Shown here piece by piece: positions 15,938-25,600 of a DNA stretch of 46,430 bases. The stretch lies in contig CAQFOZ010000016.1 of NCBI GenBank assembly GCA_948788915.1, positions 1 to 46,430 on the forward strand. Reading direction: 5' to 3'. Numbering within the stretch: the first letter of the stretch is position 1; every line of letters begins with the position of its first letter. Source of the DNA: an uncultured Muribaculaceae bacterium. Its GTDB lineage: Bacteria; Bacteroidota; Bacteroidia; Bacteroidales; Muribaculaceae. Both the position numbers and the translations under genes were made by a program. Under the pieces are notes generated by a model. It was not told where the DNA came from. It worked only from the letters and a program-made list of their open reading frames with translations, and did not search any database.

Positions 15938-18900
15938 TTATTTATAAGATTTCAGTCGCTGTGTTATAGCATTCATTATTTCCGGTTCGTTGCCGGGGTA
16001 ATTCTGTTTCAGGCTTTGCAGATATTCTTTGGCGAGATAGGTTTTACCCAGACCATGATATGCGTCGGCAAGAAGTATGAATCCTTGAGCGAGCTGGAAC
16101 TGGTGAGGTGTGCCGGTCTCTGTGAACTTTAATATCGCCTTTTCTGCTTCAGAGAACTGCTTCTGACTGATGAGATATTTACCCAGCTCTACAGCTGCTT
16201 TCGCTCCTGCTTCGGAAGCGGGGCTTTCTGCAAGGGAGGTCAACAGTTTCAAAGCATCTTGGATCTCTCCTTTTTTCATCAGTGCAGTAGCTTCGCAATA
16301 ACTCATTTCCTCGGCAACTTCAGTTGCCACCCCGCCTGCGTTACGGGCTTTGCGTGCGTATTCAATTACTATGTCCGGTTCGGATGATGTGCGCACAATT
16401 CCTGCGTATGCATCGGCAATAAAATCTGTGTTGCCCGATTTCTCAAGCTGACGATAACATTCTGCCGCGTCTTCAGTACGTCCGGGAAGATCGTATTCCA
16501 GTATTTCGGCTCTTGAAAGCAATGCTTCCGGATATTGCACCGAATGGGGCCGCGATGTTATGATCTTTGCAAGCGTTTCTTCTGCTTCGTTGAATTTATG
16601 GTTGGCGCGTTGAGAAGCTGCTATGTCGAGAAGAGCCTGGGCAAGGTACTTGCCGTCGGGATAGTCGCGGACATATGCCTGTAGAGCGGCAATATTGTCA
16701 GGATTTTCGGCATATGCCGTTTCTGCCCCGTCGAAAGCTATCTGTTCCAGTTCGTTGGAGTCGAGCTGTTTAGCCTCGGGCACGCTTTTGAGGAATGCAG
16801 CATATTCCTGCATGGCTCCGGTGGAGGAATAATATCTGCGAAGATCTGTGTTGGCTACATCCGCTTCTTCGCTTGAGGGCCAGGAACGGATGATCTCCTT
16901 ATATGTGTCAGTCGCTTTTATGTTGTCGCCGGCTTTTGCGTAAGTGAAGGCAAGGTTAAGCATTGCCTTGCGTGCCTGCGCTGTTTGCGGATAAGAAGAT
17001 GCAAGCTGATCGAAAGCTTCCGCCGCTTCTCTGTTGCGGTCGAGTGCCTGGAATGTCATGGCCTTCTCCATGAGTGAGTTGGGAATCCATTTTGAATTTG
17101 GGAATTCGGTCCGGATTTTTGACAGTTCCTCAATTTTACCGTTTATATCTCCTCCAAGACCTCGCATGACAGCATGGCGGTATGTAGCATAATCGGCATC
17201 TGCGGCTCCCATCTCGATTGCCTTGGAATAGGCTGTCTGAGCTGATTTGTAATTTCCTGAGTAATAAAGGCAATCTCCCATGCGGATATAAGCATCGGCT
17301 TCCAAAGCATTGGGCAATGCCGGTTTTGCATCCAGAGCCCTGCGGAATGTGGAAGCGGCGTTGGCATATTTGTCTTGCTGATATTCCGCGTATGCGAGAT
17401 TGTACATGGCAAGTGTCTTGTTTGAAGAAGCCTTCTCCCCATTTATGAATGTGGAATAAGCGGATTGCGCCTTTGCAAAACTTCCGGTGGCGTAAAGTGC
17501 GTCACCGAGCCAAAGTTGTGTCTGAAGAGCAAGAGCCCTGTCGTACGATGCCAGTTCAAGTGAGCGTGAGAACATCTTTACAGCCTCTTGTGTGCGACTG
17601 TTTGACATGGCTTCTATACCGAGTTGATATAGAACTTTTTGTTTGGCGGCAAGTATGGTTTGCGATGGTTTGCGTATTTTCTCAATATTCTCAAGAGCTT
17701 TGGTGTAGTTGTGGTCGTTGTAATAAGCTTCTGCAAGATACCCTTCCACTTTTGGAGTATATTCCGAATTGGGGTAAAGTTTAATAAAGCCCTCAAGCAT
17801 ATCGGCGGATGATGCGAAAGGTACTTTCCCTCCACGGGTAAGAGCGGCAACATAGTTGTAAAGAGCGGTTTCGGACACGTCGCGGTCATAGTCCATTCGC
17901 GCGGCTTTTTCAAAGGCTATGGCAGCCGCGTCATCGTTGCCGTTTTTAATATCGCATTGGCCTAAATAAAGCCACGCGCTTTGTGCAATATCATTGTTGA
18001 GCTCTGTCAGGGTGGAGAACCTTTCCGCAGCACGCTCATAGTCCCCATTATTATAGTCGCATATGCCAAGGGTGTAAACCGCATCCGGAGCCGGATCTCC
18101 AACACAGGTGTCGAGATATCTGGAGAGGAATCGTACTGCCCTGTCTGTATCTCCTGTCTTGAAAAGACTTAGACCTGTGATGCGGTTAAGTTCCGGTGCA
18201 AGTTCCGGGTCGTCAAGCTTTTGGAGAAGTTTTTCCCCTTTCTCCGCAACCTCATTATATTTGCCGCGTGTATAGTCTATCTGTGTCATGTAATATGCGG
18301 ATTCCAGTCCCTTTTCCTTGCTTTTTACTTTGGAGAAAAGAGCATACGCCTCGTCATACTTGCCGGCAATATAATCAAGGTAGGCTGTATAGAAACTGTA
18401 GGCGTCGCGATATTGGGGTGCATTGGACAACGCATGCAAAGTTTTGCGTGCCTCGTTGAAATGCCCGGTTTTTATCTCACAAAGAGCAAGACGATAGGAA
18501 TATAACAGTTTCTGTTCTCTGTTCAGTCTGGCAAAGTCAAGAGATGTGTATTCTGTTAGGGCGTCGCTCCATTGATGCTTGAAGAAATAATAATCTCCTA
18601 TTTTCAATGCGACTTCCATGGACATTGGTGAAGCAGGGTAATTTCTACGGAAGTCAAGAAGCATGCGCAGGCATTCCTTGTCCCCGCGTTCATAAAGTGC
18701 GTTTGCAAGCAGATAAACATATTCCTCCTGCAGCGATAGGGATAGCTGTAGATTTTCGGTATCAGTTTCGCGTAGCTGGTCGATCGCTCCGATATAGTTT
18801 CCTGCGTCAGACATTACGCGGGCTCGTTCGATGTACCCCGATGCTTGTGGTGAGAACCGTGCTTCCGAAGCCGAAGATTGGGCATGCAATGTGTCCGGGA

Positions 18901-18964
18901 CAACTGTTATTCCTAAAACGAATAGGGAGGAAATAAGGAGAGGTCTGAGATTTATTTTTATCAT
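15938..18964 (-). CDS. Large periplasmic tetratricopeptide-repeat protein
   Basis: 1008 residues with a signal peptide (about 1-29, ending LHAQ). Nearly the whole length is TPR helix pairs; recognisable units include AVRFLSRYLD, AQSAYSTFING, AAEAFDQLASSYPQ and AEETLAKIITSRP-like segments, with the YbgF-like pattern of 34-40-residue units and a Ser/Tyr-Pro-x-Ser turn. Such proteins scaffold envelope complexes. Its gene is followed 28 bp later by a plug-less outer-membrane barrel, so the two probably act together; no specific process can be named. CAAAATTA at 19007-19014 gives a minus-strand -7 box (TAATTTTG) about 45 bp upstream. Confidence 0.8.
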   Translation of the reverse strand: MIKINLRPLLISSLFVLGITVVPDTLHAQSSASEARFSPQASGYIERARVMSDAGNYIGAIDQLRETDTENLQLSLSLQEEYVYLLANALYERGDKECLRMLLDFRRNYPASPMSMEVALKIGDYYFFKHQWSDALTEYTSLDFARLNREQKLLYSYRLALCEIKTGHFNEARKTLHALSNAPQYRDAYSFYTAYLDYIAGKYDEAYALFSKVKSKEKGLESAYYMTQIDYTRGKYNEVAEKGEKLLQKLDDPELAPELNRITGLSLFKTGDTDRAVRFLSRYLDTCVGDPAPDAVYTLGICDYNNGDYERAAERFSTLTELNNDIAQSAWLYLGQCDIKNGNDDAAAIAFEKAARMDYDRDVSETALYNYVAALTRGGKVPFASSADMLEGFIKLYPNSEYTPKVEGYLAEAYYNDHNYTKALENIEKIRKPSQTILAAKQKVLYQLGIEAMSNSRTQEAVKMFSRSLELASYDRALALQTQLWLGDALYATGSFAKAQSAYSTFINGEKASSNKTLAMYNLAYAEYQQDKYANAASTFRRALDAKPALPNALEADAYIRMGDCLYYSGNYKSAQTAYSKAIEMGAADADYATYRHAVMRGLGGDINGKIEELSKIRTEFPNSKWIPNSLMEKAMTFQALDRNREAAEAFDQLASSYPQTAQARKAMLNLAFTYAKAGDNIKATDTYKEIIRSWPSSEEADVANTDLRRYYSSTGAMQEYAAFLKSVPEAKQLDSNELEQIAFDGAETAYAENPDNIAALQAYVRDYPDGKYLAQALLDIAASQRANHKFNEAEETLAKIITSRPHSVQYPEALLSRAEILEYDLPGRTEDAAECYRQLEKSGNTDFIADAYAGIVRTSSEPDIVIEYARKARNAGGVATEVAEEMSYCEATALMKKGEIQDALKLLTSLAESPASEAGAKAAVELGKYLISQKQFSEAEKAILKFTETGTPHQFQLAQGFILLADAYHGLGKTYLAKEYLQSLKQNYPGNEPEIMNAITQRLKSYK

Positions 18965-19260
18965 TGTGTTTCGGATGTGTTCGGAATTGTATAAACCACT
19001 TACTTACAAAATTAATAAAATATAAGCAACTGTTGAAAATTAATGCATGGATAAAGCAAAACAAAATATGTCAAAAGACATAACTTATTTTGTGTTGTTT
19101 GTTGTAATCATATTGTAATACAGTGCATTATAACGTCGCTGGTGCGCTGATGGTGTGTTAAGTAGTTGGATAAATCGAAAACGGGAAGCTTGATTTAGGG
19201 ATTTTTAAAGGTTGTTAGTTATTGGAAAGCCCAGTCGCGATTGATTTTGCACTTCGACTG

Positions 19261-19950
19261 TTACATCGCAGTTATCCGATTGCACACCTGTTGCACATGG
19301 TCAAGACCATACAACAGAGAATGGCTGTCTATCCCCATCCACATAAACAGCTTATGCAAGTTCTGATAAGCATTGAGGATGTATGAGGTTTCAATTTGAG
19401 GCTGTCTTCTCGCAAAACAGATAGGCTCATGGTGCGCTATTCGGTTTCGGAGGATATTGATGCCGTCAAGTTCATTGAACATATAGGTATTGTTGTATTG
19501 CACATCTGCCGATGAACGAGGCTTGTTTGGGAATATTCGGAGAAGTGTTTGCCCTGTTGCACGATACTGAGGGTTGGCAAACATATACTTCCAAACTCCG
19601 AACTCCATTTCTGCAAGAAGTTTATGATGAGTGTACTCGCCATTTCTGTTCAGACGGTTGAACGCCTTGGTGATTATTCGCGCACTATCCCGGCAACTGG
19701 TAATATCGAATATGCCTCCTGCCAATACTGAATCACGGAGCCAGTTCTCTCCGAACCGGGTTGTTAGCTCGCGGTCAATGGCATTTCTTAACGCTACCTC
19801 GAAACAACTCAACAAAGTAAATACTTCCTGTGACAGATGAAGATTCAACCGATAAAGCGACATGGCTTTTCGGGTGTCATTATCGCAGGCAGCAACATAT
19901 CTGTTGAGCCTTTCCGGGGACAATATATTCTGAAAATCGGCGAATTTCAC
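19261..19950 (-). CDS. Abi_2 family (AbiD/AbiF-like) HEPN protein
   Basis: 229 residues from a GTG start (19950-19948). The N-terminal LSPERLNRY, LYRLNLHLSQEVFTLLSCFEVALRNAI and FGENWL match the Abi_2 family (PF07751-type). The C-terminal ILRNRIAHHEPI, with Arg168-Asn169-x3-His173-His174, is the HEPN ribonuclease motif. Members such as AbiD and AbiF cause abortive infection in phage-infected cells, and AbiF-like proteins have been reported to work with an adjacent small RNA antitoxin and to be related to the ancestry of Cas13. Here the gene is alone on the minus strand, 36-40 bp downstream of a hairpin with a U-tract (see the ncRNA entry). Family call is firm; toxicity and RNA partnership are inference. 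Confidence 0.85.
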   Translation of the reverse strand: MKFADFQNILSPERLNRYVAACDNDTRKAMSLYRLNLHLSQEVFTLLSCFEVALRNAIDRELTTRFGENWLRDSVLAGGIFDITSCRDSARIITKAFNRLNRNGEYTHHKLLAEMEFGVWKYMFANPQYRATGQTLLRIFPNKPRSSADVQYNNTYMFNELDGINILRNRIAHHEPICFARRQPQIETSYILNAYQNLHKLFMWMGIDSHSLLYGLDHVQQVCNRITAM

Positions 19951-19978
19951 TTGCTTTACAATCTTTTATGAGCCAAAA

Positions 19979-20010
19979 TTTGTTTTAATCAAAAGAAAGC
20001 ACTACTTTTG
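19979..20010 (+). promoter_or_regulatory. Consensus promoter reading toward the hairpin (TTTG-N20-TACTTTTG)
   Basis: TTTG at 19979-19982 and TACTTTTG at 20003-20010 are separated by 20 bp, a full match to the Bacteroidales -33/-7 consensus. A transcript starting near 20016 would run directly into the hairpin CCCGGTAGC (20022-20030) / GCTATCGGG (20045-20053) followed by TTTAGTTTTTTG. That would give a product of about 45-50 nt antisense to the abi leader. The -7 box also equals the loop of the minus-strand hairpin, so chance overlap is possible. Confidence 0.5.
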
Positions 20011-20066
20011 CAGTGTTGATTCCCGGTAGCCCCTGACTCGTCAAGCTATCGGGTTTAGTTTTTTGT
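19989..20066 (-). ncRNA. Candidate structured small RNA upstream of abi (about 78 nt)
   Basis: Read on the minus strand, the predicted transcript starts near 20066. It carries a stem of CCCGATAGC (20053-20045) with GCTACCGGG (20030-20022), 8 of 9 pairs, and an inner TGA/TCA closing a CGAG loop. A second stem follows: CACTGC-AAAA-GTAGTG (20015-20000), six pairs including one G-U. TTTCTTTT (19998-19991) then forms a terminator. A consensus promoter lies just upstream (20072-20102). UUGA in the first loop could pair with UCAA between the stems as a pseudoknot. The abi GTG begins about 40 nt after the U-tract. The orientation shared with abi is my preferred reading; the opposing promoter at 19979-20010 makes the strand uncertain. 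Confidence 0.5.
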
Positions 20067-20071
20067 ATCTG

Positions 20072-20102
20072 CAAAGATAATCATTTTCATCGGATTGGGC
20101 AA
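20072..20102 (-). promoter_or_regulatory. Minus-strand promoter for the RNA/abi unit (TTG-N20-TATCTTTG)
   Basis: On the minus strand, TTG (20102-20100) and TATCTTTG (20079-20072) are separated by 20 bp and match the Bacteroidales consensus. It begins 8 bp after the T-run of the terminator at 20110-20141, so the upstream glucosidase transcript ends and this unit starts afresh. Predicted start is near 20066. Confidence 0.55.
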
Positions 20103-20109
20103 CAGTGAG

Positions 20110-20141
20110 AAAAAGGACACCGGGTATCCCTCCCGATGTCC
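20110..20141 (-). terminator. Rho-independent terminator of the GH3 gene
   Basis: On the minus strand, GGACATCGGG (20141-20132) pairs with CCCGGTGTCC (20124-20115), 9 of 10 pairs, and is followed by TTTTT (20114-20110). A further inverted repeat, ACATACCTT (20166-20174) with AAGGTATGT (20186-20194), lies between it and the glucosidase stop at 20221. Both fit transcription termination after the leftward GH3 gene. Confidence 0.75.
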
Positions 20142-20220
20142 AACCACTAATTTACCCACTACAAAACATACCTTATTTTGAAGTCAAGGTATGTATAGCC
20201 AGTTTGCCAATACTGAGATA

Positions 20221-22560
20221 TTATATTTTGATAGTCTTTGTTATGGGAAGATCCGCTGAGCTTGTTCCGATAAGAATATTAAATTCTCCCGGCTCCAACC
20301 GGAATTGGTGCAGATCTATGTCGTAAAATTCAAAAGCGGATTTTGGCAACATAATTGTCACTCGTTTGGTCTGTCCCGGATTCAAAGTCACTTTCTCAAA
20401 TCCTTTCAGTTCTTTCACGGGACGTGGTACCGAGCATTCCGGATCTCCGACATATACCTGAACTGTCTCCGCCGCTATCATCTTACCTTTATTTTTTATA
20501 TCTACCGATACTGCGATAGCTTCTTCACCACTTTCGGGATCGGTGATGAAGGATGAAGATACTTCCGGATTCAGCAGTTCAAATTCAGAATAGCCGAGAC
20601 CGTGTCCGAATGGGTAGCGTGGTGCGTTGCCTGATTTATCGTAACCTCGGTAGCCGGTAAATATACCTTCGCGATATTCTACATGCCCTGCTTCCTGTAT
20701 GTTGGATGAGCGTACCTTAGTGCGGTTTGGATAGTAGTTGCCATATGTGGGACTTGCTTCAAGATTCTTGTCCCATGTTATCGGCAGTTTGCCGGACGGC
20801 GAGAGTTTGCCGGTCAGTATTTCTGCTAAAGCTGTGCCTCCCTCCTGACCGGCATACCATGCCATGACAATACCGTTCACGTTGTCTTCCCATGATGACA
20901 CGTCGATTGCTCCGCCTGCATTGAGAACAACAACTGTATTAGGATTTCTTTCCGCTGTATAGTTGATAAGGTAATCTTCATAAGGAGGCAACCCGAATTC
21001 TCTGTCAAAGTTCTCTCCTTCGGTCATTCCTTCATAACCGGTGCAGATTACAACAGTGCCCGCATTCTTGAGTTCTTTGTTGAACAGATCTTGATTTAGT
21101 ATTGATAAAGAATATGTCGGCAATTTTGGCTTCTTCTCCTGATAGATTATCTCAAAATCGTATTTGTTCCCTTTTTTCAACACTATAGGCACTATCTGGT
21201 GTGAATAATGGTGCTTGCCCCAATGTTTTGCCAGCGTGTCACCATTCATTACCAAGCAGTATCCGTCTGTCGAACCGATTTTGGCACGCATAATCTCGTC
21301 TTTTTCGGGTGTGTAGGATATTTTATTGTTCCCGTTTCCGCATGCAATAGTTTTGTATAATTCATTTTTGGAAAGATATCTTGTGTCTTTCTTGATTTTC
21401 TTAAGCTCTTTGGCCGGGGATGCTATGGAGAATGCATTTACACCTCCGCTGCCCCCACCGGATACGATTGTATCCGAGTAGTCTCCCAATATTAGTGTCT
21501 TGCCCTTTTTTAATGGTAGAACTGAGTTGCTGTTTTTAAGAAGGACGATTCCTTCACGCGCGCATTCAAGGGCAACCTTTCGTGATTCGGGATCATCGAG
21601 AGGAATGATGCCTTTCTTCTCTCCGGAAGGACGGTCAAGAATGCCGAATGCTATTGCTGTTGAAAGAATATTTACAATTTTGTCATCAATCTTTTTTTCT
21701 GTGATCCGGCCGTTTTCAAGAGCTTCGCGCAATCTGTGTTCTTTAAATAAAACAGCCCGGGGCATTTCGAGATCCAGACCGTTGTTTACAGCATTTACAG
21801 TTGAGTACAGAGAATTCCAGTCGCTCATAAGTATACCTTTGAATCCCCACATTTTACGCAATACGTCAATATTGAGCCATGCGTTTTCGGAGGCATGCAC
21901 ACCGTTAAGGAGGTTGTAGCTGTTCATGACTGCTCCGACACGGGCTTTCTGTACGGCATTTTTGAAAGCTGGCAGATATATCTCATGGAGTGTGCGCTCG
22001 TCAACATCGCTTGATATGTGATGGCGTCTCCATTCCTGATTGTTGGCGCAGAAGTGTTTGATGGTTGCTATTACATCATTGCTTTGCACACCGTTTATAT
22101 AGCTCACGGCTGTTTCGGAAGCTAAGTACGGATCTTCTCCGAAATATTCGAAATTGCGTCCGCATAGCGGAGATCGATAGATATTTACTCCCGGTGCAAG
22201 CAGAATGTCTATTCCGCGGGCACGTGCATCGGAACCAAGTTGTTTTCCGTACTGTTCGGCCATATTCCTGTTCCAGGTTGCTGAAAGCAGAATGCCACAG
22301 GGATATAGAGTGGAGTGTTCGCAGAAATTACGTATGCCTTGTGGTCCGTCGGCCATATAAATGCGGGGAATCCCAAGCCGTTCTATAGGCCGGAGGGTGA
22401 AACCGTCTTCATCGCCTGCGATGTAGGATAGTTTCTCGTCCAAGGTCATTTTGTCTACTAACTTTTGCGCACGATTACGATGTTCGGCAGTTATATCAGC
22501 CGCAAACACAGGCGCGATAACGGCTAAAATAAAAACGGAGGTCAGAAATTTTTTAAGCAT
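20221..22560 (-). CDS. Glycoside hydrolase family 3, periplasmic beta-glucosidase-like
   Basis: 779 residues from the ATG at 22560 (the upstream extension starts at a TTG). Signal peptide about 1-20 (ending VFA). The GH3 (alpha/beta)8 domain has KHFCANNQEWRRH and the nucleophile Asp247 in ILMSDWNS. The alpha/beta sandwich holds GYEGMTEGENFDRE, the region of the acid/base Glu. A PA14-like insert lies at about residues 400-500, and a C-terminal fibronectin-III-like domain ends the protein. It removes terminal beta-linked glucose (or related sugar) from oligosaccharides in the periplasm; linkage cannot be predicted. It is a single-gene unit with its own terminator, divergent from the tricorn-like protease gene. 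Confidence 0.85.
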   Translation of the reverse strand: MLKKFLTSVFILAVIAPVFAADITAEHRNRAQKLVDKMTLDEKLSYIAGDEDGFTLRPIERLGIPRIYMADGPQGIRNFCEHSTLYPCGILLSATWNRNMAEQYGKQLGSDARARGIDILLAPGVNIYRSPLCGRNFEYFGEDPYLASETAVSYINGVQSNDVIATIKHFCANNQEWRRHHISSDVDERTLHEIYLPAFKNAVQKARVGAVMNSYNLLNGVHASENAWLNIDVLRKMWGFKGILMSDWNSLYSTVNAVNNGLDLEMPRAVLFKEHRLREALENGRITEKKIDDKIVNILSTAIAFGILDRPSGEKKGIIPLDDPESRKVALECAREGIVLLKNSNSVLPLKKGKTLILGDYSDTIVSGGGSGGVNAFSIASPAKELKKIKKDTRYLSKNELYKTIACGNGNNKISYTPEKDEIMRAKIGSTDGYCLVMNGDTLAKHWGKHHYSHQIVPIVLKKGNKYDFEIIYQEKKPKLPTYSLSILNQDLFNKELKNAGTVVICTGYEGMTEGENFDREFGLPPYEDYLINYTAERNPNTVVVLNAGGAIDVSSWEDNVNGIVMAWYAGQEGGTALAEILTGKLSPSGKLPITWDKNLEASPTYGNYYPNRTKVRSSNIQEAGHVEYREGIFTGYRGYDKSGNAPRYPFGHGLGYSEFELLNPEVSSSFITDPESGEEAIAVSVDIKNKGKMIAAETVQVYVGDPECSVPRPVKELKGFEKVTLNPGQTKRVTIMLPKSAFEFYDIDLHQFRLEPGEFNILIGTSSADLPITKTIKI

Positions 22561-22671
22561 ATACGGATTATATAAGGATTTATTCAACAATGAATTTAAA
22601 CCAGTTTTGAGTTAAGATCCAAATTTAAACAAAATTTTTTAAATTTGTAAGACAATTAAAATTACCTTTCT

Positions 22672-25600
22672 ATGAAAAAGATTTTTAGTTTCGGAGTTGT
22701 AATGACAATGGGACTGTCTTCTGTAGTTCCGGCTTTTGCAACGGCCGATGCGAACGCGCCCAGATGGCTGCGTAACACAGCGATCTCCCCTGACGGGAAA
22801 ACAATAGCTTTTACTTATAAAGGGGATATATTTACGATCCCGGTAAATGGCGGAGAAGGCCGCCAGTTGACAACCGGTTCCTCATATGAGACTTTTCCGG
22901 TGTGGAGCCCGGATTCACGCAATATTGTTTTTGCTTCCGACAGAGAGGGGAGTCAGGATATATATATAGTCGGAGTGGAGGGTGGAACCCCACGCCGTCT
23001 AACTACTTTTTCCGGTAATGAAAAACCATTGGCGTTTATAGACGGAACGCATATAATATATTCAAGTTCAGAGGCTCCTGCCAAGGAATCAACACGTCAT
23101 CCGAGCCGATTGACACGGACGTACTCAATAGATGTGACTCAGGAATCGCCTCGCCCGCAACTGTTCCTGTCCATGCCTGTTGAGGCGGCTGATTTTACAG
23201 CGGACGGAAAGATGATTTTCCAGGACAAAAAGGGTCTGGAGAACATTTACCGCAAACATGAGCGTTCTTCAGGCACTTCAGATATCTGGCTTTATGATAA
23301 TGGAAATTTCAAGAAACTTACCACATTTAATGGCCATGACCTGAATCCGGTCTGGACTGGAGAAAATGAATACTGTTTTGTGAGTGAGGAAGACGGAACA
23401 TTGAACGTATATAATGTGGATGCCTCGGGGAAACGTGTCAGACTGACAGATTTCCAGCGTCACCCTGTACGTTCTCTTTCTGCGGCTGACAACGGTACGC
23501 TTGCTTTCAGCTGGGATGGCGATATATATACTTTAACACCGGGTGGAAAACCTCAGAAGGTGTCTGTGTCGATACATGCCGACCAGTATGTGAAGGACGG
23601 AGTAAAATCTTTTGTGAATGGCAGTGCTTCTTCAATGGCGGTGTCTCCCGATGGTAAACAGGTGGCGTTTGTGCTTCGGGGAGAAGTATATGTGACTGAT
23701 ACCAAGTATAAGACAACAAGGCGTATAACAGATACAAAAGCCCAGGAGCGTGTGTTGTCGTTCTCCAAGGATGGCCGCACACTTGTTTACGATTCGGATC
23801 GCGACGGACAATGGCAACTCTTTACCGCTACAATAAAAAATCCGGAAGAGAAAAGTTTCGCATACGCTACTGAGATTCTGGAAGAACCCCTTTACAAAGG
23901 GGAGGGTGTGGCTCAACAGCCTCAGTTTTCTCCGGATGGAAAGAAAGTTGCGTTTCTGGAAAACCGTACTACTTTGAAAGTAATAGATGTGAAAACCAAA
24001 AAGGTCAACACTGCACTTGACGGTAAGTATAACTATTCATATGTGGATGGAGGTGTGCCGTTTGAGTGGAGCCCTGATTCCGAATGGCTTTTAATCAGCT
24101 ATATAGGTATCGGAGGCTGGAATAACACGGACATAGCCGCAGTGAAGGCTGATGGCAGCAAAGTGGTGGATCTTACTGAAAGCGGTTATTCGGATGAAAA
24201 TCCACGCTGGGCTATGGGCGGTAGAGCCGTGACGTATAAATCCGGAAGATATGGTATGAAAAGCCACGGGTCATGGGGTAATCAGTACGATGTGCTCTTG
24301 ATGGCACTTGATGCAGATGCATGGGATGAACTGCATGCCACTGAAGAGGAGGCTACGTTGAAAGAGGAGGCTGACAAGGCCAAGAAGGATGAATCGAAAA
24401 AGGATGAGTCAGATTCCAAATCCAAGAAAGGTAAAAAATCCAAGAAAGACAAGAAGGGTGACGAGGCAGATAAAAACAAGGAATCCAAGAAACTTGAACT
24501 TGATTTCGACAACCGTCGCCACCGCATGATGCGTCTTACCGGACAGAGTGGAAACGTTGGTGATTTCTTCCTCGCACCGAAAGGCGACAAACTGTATTAC
24601 ACTTCATCAGCGACAGAAGGCGGCCGCAATCTTTATCAGCGCGATTTGCGCAAAGGGGAAACAAAACTGCTTGTGAAAGGTGTGAGCGGTTCTATTGCAT
24701 CCGATGCAAAAGGTGAGAATTTGTTTGTGATCGGAGGAAGTGGTATAAAGAAGGTGGATCTGGCGAAGGGAAGTGCAGAGCCGGTTGAGTTTGAAGCTTC
24801 CTACGATCGGAGCCGTGCCGCTGAGCGCGAGTACATATACGAACATATGTTGCGTCAGGTAGCAGATAAATTTTATGACAAAAATCTACACGGTGTAGAC
24901 TGGAAATATTATGGAGACCATTATCGCGAGTTCCTACCCTATGTCAGTAATGGTGACGATTTCGCAATTCTGTTGAGCGAGATACTTGGTGAATTGAATG
25001 CTTCGCATACCGGTTCAAAATATTACGGTTCGTCTGCGAGCATGAATACAGCCAGGCTGGGTGCATTCTTTGATGAGAACTATACTGGCGACGGGTTGAA
25101 GATCACAGAAATCATCAGTGGTTCGCCGCTTGGAAACAAGAGCGTAGGATTGGCTGTGGGCGACATAATTCTTGCAATCGACGGTGAGAAAATAATTTCC
25201 GGAAAGGATTATTATCCGCTGCTTGAAGGTAAAGCCGGACGTAAAACATTACTTGAAGTCAAAAAGGGAAACGGAAAGGTAGAGACTGTCACTACAAAAC
25301 CTTTGTCCGGTGCGTCTTATAACAATTTGTTATACAAACGTTGGGTGGAGAACAATGAGAAATACGTGGATTCAATTTCGGGTGGGAAAATAGCATATGT
25401 CCATGTAGAAGGTATGGACTCCGAAAGTTTCCGCAACACGTATGACCGCTTGCTCGGCAAATATCGCAACGCCGATGGTGTGGTTGTAGATACCCGTTGG
25501 AATGGAGGTGGCTGGTTGCACAATGATCTTGCATTGTTGCTTAACGGTCAGAAATATGTGGATTTCGTGCCTCGTGGTCAGTACATAGGTTCCGAGCCTT

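Noticed and set aside
21500..21919. A 139-residue plus-strand open frame inside the GH3 gene
   Set aside because: It is fully antisense to a well-supported glycosidase and has no family features, signal or RBS; it is a frame shadow.
22561..22590. Longer N-terminus of the GH3 protein
   Set aside because: It needs a TTG start and would put ten extra residues before a good signal peptide beginning at the ATG 22560.
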